Shown: in pieces, positions 55,072 to 64,000 of the stretch
Numbering within the stretch: the first letter of the stretch is position 1
How the letters are laid out: every line of letters starts with the position of its first letter
Made by a program: the position numbers and the translations under genes
From: Pseudomonas koreensis
Lineage (GTDB): Bacteria > Pseudomonadota > Gammaproteobacteria > Pseudomonadales > Pseudomonadaceae
Reading direction: 5' to 3'
DNA length: 64,000 nucleotides
NCBI RefSeq assembly: GCF_012986595.1
Contig: NZ_JAAQYM010000001.1
Span: 248,001-312,000, forward strand
The notes under the pieces: generated by a model
Seen by the model: only the letters and a program-made list of their open reading frames with translations
Told to the model about the DNA's origin: nothing
The model's database searches: none

Positions 55072-56793
55072 TTACTCGTTATCCAGGCCTTTACGCCGAT
55101 AAGGAAAGACATCAATGACCTTCCCCGCCCGGATCGCCTCCTGCAAACCCTTCCAGTAATCCGCGTTATACAACTCGCCATGCAACTGATCGAACAGCTT
55201 GCGCTGCCCGGCATCGGCGAACAGGAACGGCGGAAACTCCTCCGGAAACACATCCAGCGGCCCGATCGAATACCACGGCTCCGAGGCCATTTCGTCCTCG
55301 GGGGTGCGCGGCGCGGGGATGTGGCGGAAGTTGGCTTCGGTCAGGAAACAGATTTCATCGTAGTCATAGAACACCACCCGTCCGTGACGGGTTACACCGA
55401 AGTTCTTCAACAGCATGTCGCCGGGGAAGATGTTGGCCGCCGCCAGCTGCTTGATCGCCAGACCGTAATCCTCCAGCGCCTCGCGCACCTGAGCGTCGTT
55501 GGCGTTTTCCAGATAGAGGTTGAGCGGCGTCATCCGGCGCTCGGTCCAGCAGTGGCGGATCAGCACTGTGTCGCCTTCGACCGAGACCGTGGACGGCGCC
55601 ACGTCCAGCAGTTCTTCAAGGCACGCCGGATCGAACTTGCTCAGCGGAAAACGGAAATCGGCGAACTCCTGGGTATCGGCCATGCGCCCGACCCGGTCGA
55701 CGCTTTTCACCAACCGATACTTCTCGATCACCGTTGCCCGGTCGACGTTTTTCGACGGCGAGAAACGGTCCTTGATGATCTTGAATACCGTGTTGAAGCC
55801 CGGCAGGGTAAACACACTCATGACCATGCCGCGCACGCCCGGGGCCATGATGAACTGATCGTCAGTGTTGGCCAGGTGATTGATCAGCGCGCGGTAAAAC
55901 TCGGATTTACCGTGCTTGTAGAAACCGATCGAGGTGTACAGCTCGGCGATGTGCTTGCCCGGCAGGATGCGCCGCAGGAAACCGATGAATTCCGCCGGCA
56001 CCGGCACATCGACCATGAAGTAGGAACGGGTGAAAGAGAAGATGATCGACACATCGGCTTCGTCGGTGATCAGCGCGTCGATCTGAATCCCGCGGCCCTC
56101 ACGGTGCAACAGCGGAATCACCAACGGCCACTGTTCGTCGCGGGTATAGATGCGCCCGACCAGGTACGCGCCTTTGTTGCGGTACAACACCGAGGAGAAC
56201 AGCTCGACGCTCAGCTCCGGATCCTTGCACACCCAGTCCGGCAGGTTCTCGCGCAGTTGCGACTCGAGGCGCTGCAGGTCGCCGGGCAAATCGGCGTAGT
56301 CCTCGCTGAAGCGGTAGTCGGCAAAGATGCTGGCGAGCATCGACGACAACTGCCCCTGTGGCTTATAGGTGCGGGTTTGCGCAGCCCGGGCGCGGCGCAG
56401 GCTGGGCCGGGTGGTGTGGATGAACATGCAGCCGTCGCTGATCAGGTCATGGCTGAACAGCCCGCAGAAGATCGAGTTGTACCAGGTCTCGGAAAGTTCA
56501 TCGTCGAAGCGCAGGTCGATAAGGCTGATGTAGGCGCTTTTCACCAGCGGCCAACTGCCGACATTCATCAGTGTCTCGTCGTCGAAATGCTCTCGCAGGC
56601 GGGCGATGGTTTCGCCGACCTTTTCTTCGTAGAGATTGATCCGCGCCGCCGACGCGGTTTGTGTCTCCTGCCAGCGCGCCTGCTCGAAGCGCTCGCGCGC
56701 ACCGTCGGTGATCCGCCGGAAATGCTCGCGGTAATCGTCAAAGCCATCGAGGATCATGCGGGCGATGTCGGTGGCTGGCCATGGCTGCGGCAT
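55072..56793 (-). CDS. aceK: Isocitrate dehydrogenase kinase/phosphatase
   Basis: A 573-residue bifunctional enzyme that phosphorylates and dephosphorylates isocitrate dehydrogenase, switching carbon between the Krebs cycle and the glyoxylate shunt. Typical stretches are [32 protein letters not shown], the catalytic-loop region [18 protein letters not shown] and [13 protein letters not shown] start at [10 protein letters not shown] with GAGGT upstream; a longer frame would add 76 unlikely residues. No aceA or aceB gene lies nearby. Confidence 0.95.
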   Translation of the reverse strand: MPQPWPATDIARMILDGFDDYREHFRRITDGARERFEQARWQETQTASAARINLYEEKVGETIARLREHFDDETLMNVGSWPLVKSAYISLIDLRFDDELSETWYNSIFCGLFSHDLISDGCMFIHTTRPSLRRARAAQTRTYKPQGQLSSMLASIFADYRFSEDYADLPGDLQRLESQLRENLPDWVCKDPELSVELFSSVLYRNKGAYLVGRIYTRDEQWPLVIPLLHREGRGIQIDALITDEADVSIIFSFTRSYFMVDVPVPAEFIGFLRRILPGKHIAELYTSIGFYKHGKSEFYRALINHLANTDDQFIMAPGVRGMVMSVFTLPGFNTVFKIIKDRFSPSKNVDRATVIEKYRLVKSVDRVGRMADTQEFADFRFPLSKFDPACLEELLDVAPSTVSVEGDTVLIRHCWTERRMTPLNLYLENANDAQVREALEDYGLAIKQLAAANIFPGDMLLKNFGVTRHGRVVFYDYDEICFLTEANFRHIPAPRTPEDEMASEPWYSIGPLDVFPEEFPPFLFADAGQRKLFDQLHGELYNADYWKGLQEAIRAGKVIDVFPYRRKGLDNE

Positions 56794-57215
56794 AGATGAG
56801 ACCTCGGCGTGCAAGTGGAAATCTGTGCCTGAGCTTAGCCACGGATGCCCATGCAGGAGAAGTGCAATTTCTGCCAAATGCGCGGCAGGCTTGTACAGCG
56901 ACACAGTTTTTATCAAAGTTTTTTGAGTCGACCGTTCGGTCAGAAAAGCCCCGGGCAGTCGGCAAGGACACCCGCCACTTGGGCAATGCAGAGCCGCGCA
57001 TTCATTGGCTTTCGGATCCAATGAGCGCGCTAAGCGCTCTGTTCCGCACCTCTCGCGCCACCCCTCCCGACATCTGAGCCGCTACACGAGAGCCGCAGAT
57101 TGGTCTTACCAAAATAGTGGCACTTTGATATACACCCCGCCATCACCTCTTCCTCACAACAAGATCCCCGGCCTACGAGGACGACCTCCCCCCTCAAAGA
57201 TCAAGGAGCACATTG
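56794..57215. promoter_or_regulatory. Divergent aceK/MCP intergenic region
   Basis: No gene. A palindrome GACCGTTCGGTC (56930-56941) resembles TetR-type operators. The MCP-proximal part is C-rich with AAGGAG at 57203-57208. I could not identify a convincing FliA or sigma-54 promoter. Confidence 0.45.
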
Positions 57216-58841
57216 ATGTCTATCCGCAATCTGCGCATCGGTTTGCGCGCCGGTTTGAGTTTTGCCGTGCTGGCCAGTCTGTTGGTGATCGTCGGCCTGT
57301 TTGGCCTGGGTCAAATGAAAACCCTGCGTGAGAGCGCAGCGGTCATCGAACAATCATGGATGCCGAGTATCGAGAGCGTTCATGACGCCGCGGCGAACAT
57401 CGCCAGCATCCGCCTCGAATCCCTGCGCCTGATCACCAGCACCCAGCCCGCGGTGCGTGAGCGCAGCAAAGGGTTGATCAAGGCGCAGCGCGAAGAATTG
57501 CTGAAGCGCCTCAAAGACCATGAAGCCTTGCTCACCAGCGATGAGGAACGTGCGATGCTCGCAGGCTTGAATGCCGACACCGGCAAGTACATGGGCATCC
57601 TCGACCAGATCATCAGCCAGATCGACGCCGGACAAAGTGAGCAGGCCTACACCCGCCTGAACAATGAGCTGGCGCCCCAGGGCCGAGTGCTCGACAAGAC
57701 GCTGGAGCAGATGATCAGCCTCAACCAGCAAGGCGCCGACGCCGCTGCGCAGGCTGCGGCGCAAATGTACCAGCGCGCGCTGTGGATCGTTGCGACGATC
57801 ATCGTTGTCGCGCTGATCGCCACACTGCTGCTCGCCTGGCTGCTGACGCGCAGCATCACCACGCCGATCAACCAGGCGCTTGCGGTGGCACGGCGGATTG
57901 CCGCCGGCGATCTCAGCGGCCAGATCGTCAGCAGCGGTCGCGATGAAGCGGCACATCTGCTCGACGCCCTGGCGGACATGCAGGGCAACCTGCGCTCAAC
58001 CATTCGCGGCATCAGCGAATCAGCGCAGCAACTGGCTTCCGCCGCCGAGGAAATGAGCTCGGTGATGGAGCAAAGCACCCGTGGCCTGCAACAGCAGAAC
58101 GATCAGATCGAACAGGCCGCCACCGCCGTCACCGAAATGAGCACCGCGGTGGATGAGGTGGCGGCCAATGCGGTGTCCAGCGCCGAGGCCTCCGAAGCGT
58201 CGAACGAGGACAGCAAGCACGGGCACGTGCAGGTCAGCGAAACCATCAACTCGATTCAGGAACTGGTCGGCGCAGTGCTCGGCGCCTCGGAACAGGCCGA
58301 AGGCCTGGCCACTCAGGCCCAGGACATCAGCAAGGTGCTGGAAGTGATTCGCGGAATTGCCGGGCAGACCAACCTGCTCGCGCTCAATGCTGCGATTGAA
58401 GCGGCACGCGCCGGTGAAGCCGGACGCGGTTTTGCGGTGGTGGCCGATGAGGTGCGTTCGCTGGCGCAACGCACGCAGAACTCCACCGAAGAAATCGAGC
58501 TGATGATCAGCAGCATCCAGCAAGGCACCAGCGCCACCGTCGGCGCCTTGCAAAGCAGTGCCGAGCAGGCCAGCCACACGCTCCGGCGGGCCAACAGTGC
58601 CGGTCAGGCACTGGAGAAAATCACCGCGTCGATCTCGCAGATCAACCAGCGCAACCTGGTGATCGCCAGCGCGGCCGAGCAGCAGGCGCTGGTCGCGCGC
58701 GAGGTTGATCAGAATCTGGTGACCATCCGCGATCTCTCGACCCAGACCGCCGCCGGCGCTACCCAGACATCCGCCGCGAGCCAGGAACTGTCGCGGCTGG
58801 CGATCGACCTCAACGGGCTGGTCACGCGCTTCGTGCTCTGA
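57216..58841 (+). CDS. Methyl-accepting chemotaxis protein with 4HB sensor
   Basis: A 541-residue chemoreceptor. TM1 at about 10-30, a four-helix-bundle-like periplasmic sensor at about 31-188 ([20 protein letters not shown]), TM2 at about 189-210, HAMP to about 265, then the signalling hairpin [20 protein letters not shown] with [15 protein letters not shown]. No C-terminal CheR-binding pentapeptide. I start at the ATG with AAGGAG 7 bases upstream. Ligand unknown. Confidence 0.93.
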   Translation: MSIRNLRIGLRAGLSFAVLASLLVIVGLFGLGQMKTLRESAAVIEQSWMPSIESVHDAAANIASIRLESLRLITSTQPAVRERSKGLIKAQREELLKRLKDHEALLTSDEERAMLAGLNADTGKYMGILDQIISQIDAGQSEQAYTRLNNELAPQGRVLDKTLEQMISLNQQGADAAAQAAAQMYQRALWIVATIIVVALIATLLLAWLLTRSITTPINQALAVARRIAAGDLSGQIVSSGRDEAAHLLDALADMQGNLRSTIRGISESAQQLASAAEEMSSVMEQSTRGLQQQNDQIEQAATAVTEMSTAVDEVAANAVSSAEASEASNEDSKHGHVQVSETINSIQELVGAVLGASEQAEGLATQAQDISKVLEVIRGIAGQTNLLALNAAIEAARAGEAGRGFAVVADEVRSLAQRTQNSTEEIELMISSIQQGTSATVGALQSSAEQASHTLRRANSAGQALEKITASISQINQRNLVIASAAEQQALVAREVDQNLVTIRDLSTQTAAGATQTSAASQELSRLAIDLNGLVTRFVL

Positions 58842-58926
58842 ATGAAAAATTAAATGCCCGATTGACGGTTGCCATCGACAGGGCGCTCGGCAACACTCTC
58901 GTCCCGATCAAGGAAGGAGTGCCACC

Positions 58927-59835
58927 GTGAGCGCTGTCGATATTTTCCGCATGCTGTCGCTGGCGGCCATCTGGGGCGCGAGCTTCCTGTTCATGCGCAT
59001 TATTGCGCCAGTGATCGGCACCATTCCGACCGCGTTTTTTCGGGTGTCGATTGCTGCCGTTGGTCTGCTGGTGATTCTCGGGCTGATGCGCATCAGCTGG
59101 GATTTCAAGGGCAAGCTGAAAACCGTGATGTTGCTGGGCGTCATCAACTCGGGGATTCCGGCAACGCTGTATTCGGTTGCGGCGCAAGTGTTGCCAGCCG
59201 GTTACTCGGCGATTTTCAACGCCACCACACCGCTGATGGGCGTGCTGATTGGCGGCTTGTTTTTCAGTGAAAAACTCACTGTCGCGAAACTGACCGGGGT
59301 GTTTCTCGGCTTGTTCGGTGTCGGCGTGCTGACGCGTGCAGGGCCGGTGGCTTTCGATCTGCAATTGCTGATGGGCGCCCTCGCCTGCCTGCTCGCCACC
59401 ACTTGCTACGGTTTTGCCGGATTCCTCACGCGTCGCTGGCTGGACCGTAGCGGCGGGCTCGACAGTCGTCTCTCGGCCGTGGGCAGCATGCTCGGCGCCT
59501 CGCTGTTTCTGTTGCCGCTGTTCGGCTACAGCGTAATTACCGCACCACCGGCAAGCTGGGGTGGGTGGAACGTCTGGTTGTCGCTGCTGGGCCTGGGCCT
59601 GGGTTGCACGGCGTTCGCCTACATCATTTATTTCCGCTTACTCAGCTCCATCGGCCCGGTCAAATCGATGACCGTGACCTTCATGATTCCGGCGTTCGGC
59701 GTGTTGTGGGGAGCGTTGCTGCTGGATGAGCCGCTGTCGATGGCGCATCTGTATGGCGGGGTGTTGATTGCGCTGGCGTTGTGGCTGGTGTTGAAGCCTG
59801 CGGTGGTGAAGCCTTCTGCAGCGCCAGCCCGATGA
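58927..59835 (+). CDS. EamA-family (DMT) transporter
   Basis: A ten-helix transporter of 302 residues starting at GTG (VSAVDIFRMLSLAAIWGASF), with AAGGAAGGAG upstream. Two EamA repeats, with FNATTPLMGVLIGGLFFSEK and the second-half FMIPAFGVLWGALLLDEP. Substrate unknown. It is convergent with another DMT gene across a REP doublet. Confidence 0.87.
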   Translation: MSAVDIFRMLSLAAIWGASFLFMRIIAPVIGTIPTAFFRVSIAAVGLLVILGLMRISWDFKGKLKTVMLLGVINSGIPATLYSVAAQVLPAGYSAIFNATTPLMGVLIGGLFFSEKLTVAKLTGVFLGLFGVGVLTRAGPVAFDLQLLMGALACLLATTCYGFAGFLTRRWLDRSGGLDSRLSAVGSMLGASLFLLPLFGYSVITAPPASWGGWNVWLSLLGLGLGCTAFAYIIYFRLLSSIGPVKSMTVTFMIPAFGVLWGALLLDEPLSMAHLYGGVLIALALWLVLKPAVVKPSAAPAR

Positions 59836-59860
59836 TTTTGTGACGTTAATCCGTCCGTAT

Positions 59861-59957
59861 TCGCGAGCAGGCTCGCTCCCACATGGGATCTGGGAACAGC
59901 ATGGATCCCTGTGGGAGCGAGCCTGCTCGCGATAGCGGCTGTTTGGCCGCTATCGCG
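59861..59957. repeat. REP doublet, group IV
   Basis: TTCGCGAGCAGGCTCGCTCC and its complement, followed by GATAGCGGCTGTTTGGCCGC, which extends the stem. It lies between two convergent DMT genes. Confidence 0.88.
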
Positions 59958-59964
59958 CTACAGG

Positions 59965-60828
59965 TCAGCCGGTTTTACGGAACACAAACGCCAGACCAAC
60001 AATGATCAACAACATCCCCAGCACACTCAACGCCGCCAGACGATTGCCGAAAATCAGATAGTCCATCACTGCCGTCACCGCTGGCACCAAGTAGAACAGA
60101 CTGGTGACGTTCACCAGATTGCCCCGGGCGATCAGGCGATAGAGCAACAGCGTCGCCAGCACCGACACCACCAGTCCCATCCACAACACCGGCACGATGA
60201 ACCCTGCGCTACGTTCGAAGTGGAACGGCTGAAACGGCACAAAGATTGCGCACAACAACAGCCCGGCCAGGTACTGCACCGGCAGCGTGCCGAGGGGATT
60301 GTCGGTGATGCGTTTCTGCATGATCGAGCCCAGGGTCATGCTCGCCAGCGCCAGCAGGCCGAACAGCATGCCCGTCCAGGACATCCCGGCCAGGCCGATC
60401 CCCTGATAGACCACCATGATCAGCCCGGCCAGGCCCAGCGCCAGACCGAACATCCGGCTGGCCGAACGCTGACGCTCCATCAACACCACGGTGAGGATCG
60501 GCTGCACGCCCATGAGGGTCGCCATCACCCCCGGCGTGACTTTGGTGTTCAGGGCCAGCAGATAGAAAATCTGATACGCCCCCAACAACACCACGCCCGT
60601 TGCAATCGCAAACAGCATCGGCCGACCGCCCTTGGGCAGCTTCAACTTGAGCAGCGGCGCCAACAGCAACAACCCGCACAGGGCGATCACAAAGCGAATC
60701 AGCAGAAAGGCGAAGGGTGAGGCGTGGGCCAGGCCCCATTTGGAGAAGATCGCCCCGCTGCTCCACAGCAGAACGAACAGGCTCGTGGACGTCGCCGCGA
60801 GCGCGGTTTTTTTCGAAAGGACAAACAT
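59965..60828 (-). CDS. EamA-family (DMT) transporter
   Basis: A ten-helix transporter of 287 residues. I start at the ATG (MFVLSKKTALAATSTSLFVL) with AGGTGG 7 bases upstream, instead of the GTG nine bases before it. Repeats include LLWSSGAIFSKWGLAHASPF and LFYLVPAVTAVMDYLIFGN. Substrate unknown. Confidence 0.87.
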   Translation of the reverse strand: MFVLSKKTALAATSTSLFVLLWSSGAIFSKWGLAHASPFAFLLIRFVIALCGLLLLAPLLKLKLPKGGRPMLFAIATGVVLLGAYQIFYLLALNTKVTPGVMATLMGVQPILTVVLMERQRSASRMFGLALGLAGLIMVVYQGIGLAGMSWTGMLFGLLALASMTLGSIMQKRITDNPLGTLPVQYLAGLLLCAIFVPFQPFHFERSAGFIVPVLWMGLVVSVLATLLLYRLIARGNLVNVTSLFYLVPAVTAVMDYLIFGNRLAALSVLGMLLIIVGLAFVFRKTG

Positions 60829-61277
60829 GAATACCACCTGTAGTCAGGCACATAGCCAACTCAGCCGAAGCTGAAATTCAGTAGGTTTTTCTGGCGGGCG
60901 CAGGGGTCAGCAGAGAATGCCGATCAGCCCGAAACGCCAACGCCCGGCGGTGATACGACTGCGCACACCGGCGTGCTACTGACAGGTGGGGGGTAATGAC
61001 TGATCTGCCCAGGCTGCTGATTCCCGCACGGCACGACGCCAGCGTTGACCGCTGAATCGACTACCGCGTTGATGAGGGATGCAGGCATTGGGGCTGATCT
61101 TTGTTGAGGGTCTGGAAGGTGAATCGCCTGATTCACGAGCGCCGACTATAACCAGCGCGGGACATGGATTGCAACGATTTGGACAAAGGGCCAGCAGGGA
61201 CAGCTCGAAGGCAGGCGCACAGGCTGATGAGCAACGGATAGGCCCATCGAAGGGAGACAGGGAATGCTCGAAATCAC
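60829..61277. other. Intergenic region with a possible leader ORF
   Basis: No firm gene. On the minus strand a proline-rich frame (60924-61136, containing SHYPPPVSSTPVCAVVSPPG) ends 96 bases before the DMT start and might be a leader peptide or chance. The plus-strand side carries the promoter of the GNAT-like gene, not assignable by eye. Confidence 0.35.
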
Positions 61278-61805
61278 ATGCCAAGGGAACGGACGAATTT
61301 GCGGTATCAGTTGTACAGATCGCAGGCCAGGAAACAGGCAAGCATCGCCAAAGCTCTATTACAGCTACCAGCGCGACAAGACTTGTCGAAAGTACGCTTC
61401 GAACCCATCGACGCCGTAGCACTGAGCGCGTTCGAGCTCTGGGAGAATCCACTTTTTTGCTGGCGAGAGGTTGTCGAATGGAAGTCACGAGAACCCCTGT
61501 CCCTGGATATCGCGATCTGGTTCGAAGAACAGCTATGCGGACTGTGTTTCGTCAATCCGAACAAAAGCCGCCAACGTATTCGAATCGTACGATTAGAAGG
61601 GCGACCCGGAGATGCTCACCCGCTGAAAAATCGTATCGGGACCTTGGCGATGATGGTCATCGATGAGTTCGCCCGAATAATCGGCAGCACGTTCATTGAA
61701 GTCCAGGAGCCGATGCAAGGAGCAATTCCTGTTTATACAAAGCTCGGCTTCAAATTTGATTTGGAAGGTCGTCTTGTCCTCGCAGTGGAGAGTAAAGTAT
61801 GGTGA
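61278..61805 (+). CDS. GNAT-like acetyltransferase domain protein
   Basis: A 175-residue protein with a GNAT-like pattern: DLSKVRFEPIDAVALSAFEL, then IWFEEQLCGLCFVNPNKS, RIRIVRLEG, LAMMVIDEFARIIGSTFIEV and PVYTKLGFKFD. The first 30 residues are basic. The gene is less GC-rich than its neighbours. Its stop overlaps the start of the following small gene. Substrate unknown. Confidence 0.65.
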   Translation: MPRERTNLRYQLYRSQARKQASIAKALLQLPARQDLSKVRFEPIDAVALSAFELWENPLFCWREVVEWKSREPLSLDIAIWFEEQLCGLCFVNPNKSRQRIRIVRLEGRPGDAHPLKNRIGTLAMMVIDEFARIIGSTFIEVQEPMQGAIPVYTKLGFKFDLEGRLVLAVESKVW

Positions 61806-61999
61806 AAACAGTTCAAGTAATGATCAATGAGGGAGGGAGCATGCGCAAATCGGTCAAGAAATCCCCCGCCAAGAAAAGATCAATCAAAGCAGAAGAAAAG
61901 ATTGTTTCATCCGAGCTATCAGCCAATCAGCAGCGCTTTCTGCAGCTACTGATTACAGGCATTGAAGACGAACCCAACGTTCTTGCTGGACGCCGCTGA
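61799..61999 (+). CDS. Small basic protein coupled to the GNAT-like gene
   Basis: A 66-residue protein, or 52 if it starts at the second ATG (61841), which has GAGGGAGGG upstream and may be the true start. The N-terminal part is Lys/Ser-rich; the conserved-looking end is SANQQRFLQLLITGIEDEPN. It overlaps the GNAT-like gene by 7 bases and shares the terminator, so the two are translationally coupled. No family recognised. Confidence 0.6.
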   Translation: MVKTVQVMINEGGSMRKSVKKSPAKKRSIKAEEKIVSSELSANQQRFLQLLITGIEDEPNVLAGRR

Positions 62000-62012
62000 C
62001 TCACAGACAATA

Positions 62013-62043
62013 AAAAACCGCTCACAAGGAGCGGTTTTTTTCA
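62013..62043. terminator. Bidirectional Rho-independent terminator
   Basis: AAAAAACCGCTC and GAGCGGTTTTTTT around four bases, with T runs on both strands, between the small basic protein gene and lpxO. Confidence 0.93.
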
Positions 62044-62058
62044 TCACAACGTTCAGCC

Positions 62059-62997
62059 TCAACCAAACAACCAATACCCCAGCAGCGTCAGCACCACCAC
62101 CGCGAGGATCGGGCGCATGATGCGGTAGGCCTTGGGATTGCGGCGTTTCCACTGTTTGACCACGCCGCTGAACCTGTCGCTGAAGTTCTTGCTCCAGGCG
62201 TAGGCCTGGTTGATCCCGCCGACACGTTCGTCGTCAAGGTTCTGCGGGGCGGTGGCACGTCCCAGCCAGGCGCTGATGGCGCGGTTGATGCGGGTCATGA
62301 AGCGGTTGCTCAGCGGACGTTCGACATCGCAGAACAGGATGACCCGGGTCTTTTCGGTTTCGTTCTTGACCCAATGCACGTAGGTCTCGTCGAACATCAC
62401 GTCTTCACCGTCGCGCCAGGCGTAGACCTGACCGTCCACGAAGATCCGGCAATCGTCGGAGTTCGGTGTCGACAGGCCCAGGTGATAACGCAGCGAGCCG
62501 GCAAACGGATCGCGGTGCGGGTTCAGGTGACTGCCACCCGGCAACAGCGCGAACATCGCGCCTTTGACATTGGGAATTGCACTGACCAGCGCCACGGTTT
62601 TCGGGCACAGGGTTTCGGCCGACGGCAGCGGTTTGTCGTACCACTTGAGGTAGAAACGCTTCCAGCCCTTCTTGAAGAACGATCCGAAACCGGCGTCATT
62701 GTTCTTTTCGGCGGCGCGAATGTAGCCCTCGTCGAACAGGTGCATCGCCTCGTCGCGAATGGTTTCCCAGTTGTCGCGCAGCACATCCAGCTCCGGAAAC
62801 TTGCTGCGATCCAGATACGGCTTGGACGGCACGCCGGAGAACAGGTACATCAGCGCGTTGTACGGAGCGAACAGCGCCGAGTGGTTGACGAACTGACGCA
62901 GGACCGGCAAACGCGCCTTGCCGCGCAAATGCACATAGAGGATGCTGCCCACAAACAGCAGCAACACCAACACCTTGGCGGCTAACGAAAAGGTCAT
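62059..62997 (-). CDS. lpxO: LpxO-like lipid A dioxygenase
   Basis: A 312-residue Fe(II)/2-oxoglutarate dioxygenase of the aspartyl/asparaginyl beta-hydroxylase family, anchored by an N-terminal helix (LAAKVLVLLLFVGSILYVHL). The metal motif HRDPF lies in SHLNPHRDPFAGSLRYHLG; the second histidine is in DETYVHWVKN. LpxO hydroxylates a lipid A acyl chain. I start at MTFSLAAKV with AGGAG upstream. The C-terminal end has a second hydrophobic helix. Confidence 0.88.
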   Translation of the reverse strand: MTFSLAAKVLVLLLFVGSILYVHLRGKARLPVLRQFVNHSALFAPYNALMYLFSGVPSKPYLDRSKFPELDVLRDNWETIRDEAMHLFDEGYIRAAEKNNDAGFGSFFKKGWKRFYLKWYDKPLPSAETLCPKTVALVSAIPNVKGAMFALLPGGSHLNPHRDPFAGSLRYHLGLSTPNSDDCRIFVDGQVYAWRDGEDVMFDETYVHWVKNETEKTRVILFCDVERPLSNRFMTRINRAISAWLGRATAPQNLDDERVGGINQAYAWSKNFSDRFSGVVKQWKRRNPKAYRIMRPILAVVVLTLLGYWLFG

Positions 62998-63181
62998 CAA
63001 CGACTCCTTGAATAAAGACAACGCTGCGCAATGCCCTTGACCCGGCATGGCAGCCGGCCATGATAAACACTACCGGCCTCGGGCAAAACCCGGCCAACCC
63101 AAGATTCAGTGTTAAGAATTGCGCAACAAAGCATTAATTAACATAAGGCTCCTGAACCTGGGCTGATCTGAATCAATTGGC

Positions 63182-64000
63182 TTACTGCTGATTCTCCTGT
63201 TCGGTGAACAGATCGCTGAACAACATGCTCGACAAATAGCGCTCGCCGGAGTCCGGCAGAATCACCACGATGGTCTTGCCCTGCATCTCCGGGGTTTCTG
63301 CCAGCCGCACCGCGACCGCCATCGCTGCACCGCACGAGATGCCGCACAAGATCCCCTCTTCCTGCATCAATCGCCGCGCCATGGCCTTGGACTCGTCGTC
63401 CGTGACCAGCTCCACCCGGTCGACCATCGACAAATCGAGGTTCTTCGGCACGAAACCGGCGCCAATCCCCTGAATCTTGTGTGGGCTCGGCTTGATCTCT
63501 TCGCCCGCCAGCGCCTGGCTGATGACCGGCGAGGACACCGGTTCCACCGCCACCGACAGAATCGGTTTGCCCTGGGTCTTCTTGATATACCGCGACACGC
63601 CAGTGATGGTTCCGCCGGTCCCGACGCCAGCTACCAGTACATCCACCGCACCATCGGTGTCGTTCCAGATTTCCGGACCGGTGGTTTTCTCGTGAATCGC
63701 CGGGTTGGCCGGATTGTCGAACTGCGCCGGCATGAAGTATTTGTCGGCATCGCTGGCAACAATTTCGGCGGCCTTCTCGATCGCGCCTTTCATGCCCTTG
63801 GCCGGTTCAGTCAGGACCAGCTCTGCGCCCAGCGCCTTGAGCACCTTGCGCCGCTCGATACTCATCGAGGCCGGCATGGTCAGCATCAACTTGTACCCTC
63901 GGGCCGCCGCAACAAAGGCCAGGCCAATGCCGGTGTTGCCCGAGGTCGGCTCGACGATGGTCATGCCCGGCTTGAGTTTGCCGCTGCTTTCGGCGTCCCA
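63182..64000 (-). CDS. cysK: Cysteine synthase A, 5' end cut by the window edge
   Basis: O-acetylserine sulfhydrylase, PLP-dependent, making cysteine. The visible 272 residues run from the [11 protein letters not shown] substrate loop through [13 protein letters not shown] (phosphate-binding loop) and [13 protein letters not shown] to the end. The N-terminal part with the PLP lysine lies beyond the window. The frame is open to the edge and its protein has the CysK-type C-terminus, ending [17 protein letters not shown]. Confidence 0.93.
   Translation of the reverse strand, partial: WDAESSGKLKPGMTIVEPTSGNTGIGLAFVAAARGYKLMLTMPASMSIERRKVLKALGAELVLTEPAKGMKGAIEKAAEIVASDADKYFMPAQFDNPANPAIHEKTTGPEIWNDTDGAVDVLVAGVGTGGTITGVSRYIKKTQGKPILSVAVEPVSSPVISQALAGEEIKPSPHKIQGIGAGFVPKNLDLSMVDRVELVTDDESKAMARRLMQEEGILCGISCGAAMAVAVRLAETPEMQGKTIVVILPDSGERYLSSMLFSDLFTEQENQQ

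Noticed and set aside
50692..56799. 2035-codon plus-strand frame across hrpA and aceK
   Set aside because: Opposite strand of two certain genes with full motifs; the frame also runs through a REP doublet and the intergenic gap.
57100..57160. Sigma-54 promoter before the chemoreceptor (TGGCAC)
   Set aside because: The -12 GC element is missing at the required distance.
127..59957. Repeated palindromes as a CRISPR array
   Set aside because: The repeats are scattered, inverted pairs of REP type without regular spacers or cas genes.

Overview
The window is a GC-rich chromosomal segment that fits the Pseudomonas fluorescens group. Three things support this: a LapA/MapA-type giant adhesin with its own type I secretion genes, a guanidinobutyrate (gbu) block whose gene order matches what I remember of P. 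aeruginosa PA1413-PA1422, and about 22 intergenic REP doublets of the kinds typical of P. fluorescens. There is no sign of prophage, plasmid, transposase, CRISPR array, rRNA or tRNA. The right edge cuts cysK.

Layout. 0.2-1.2 kb: a small DUF6124 gene with a long hairpin-rich upstream stretch. 1.3-15.6 kb: an RTX adhesin of about 2866 residues on the minus strand, divergent from TolC-like, ABC-type and HlyD-type secretion genes on the plus strand. 15.8-24.6 kb: tapT, gbuR, gbuA, an NTF2-like gene, two transporters, an MBL-fold hydrolase, an ACP-like small protein without the phosphopantetheine serine, a PA1414-family micro-gene and a LysR regulator. 24.7-31.8 kb: MFS and DMT transporters, DUF2177, a CvfB-like S1 protein and several small envelope or hypothetical genes. 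32.0-33.3 kb: a papain-like cysteine peptidase gene with an unknown partner, closed by a strong terminator. 33.3-43.9 kb: DEAD-box helicase, YbdG-like MscS channel, DMT exporter, azoR, a LysR/hydrolase/ppiA operon, an ABC exporter and aqpZ. 44-50.5 kb: FemAB/GNAT-like protein, an AT-rich delta-60 repeat protein, a porin, an ECF sigma/anti-sigma pair and a KAS III enzyme. 50.9-64 kb: hrpA, aceK, an MCP, two convergent DMT exporters, a GNAT-like gene with a small basic partner, lpxO and the 3' part of cysK.

How the genes fit together. The adhesin carries a LapA-type retention module with a TAAG site, so its release should depend on a LapG protease and a LapD receptor encoded elsewhere. The gbu block looks like a catabolic unit that turns 4-guanidinobutyrate into GABA and urea, with two candidate importers and a divergent LysR regulator facing a clear dyad operator. 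Most other genes are conserved housekeeping or transport genes, separated by REP doublets. The less explained loci are the peptidase pair (32.0-33.3 kb), the serine-less ACP (23.0 kb), the structured DUF6124 leader (0.6-1.0 kb), the PA1414-like micro-gene (23.5 kb) and the GNAT/small-protein pair (61.3-62.0 kb).
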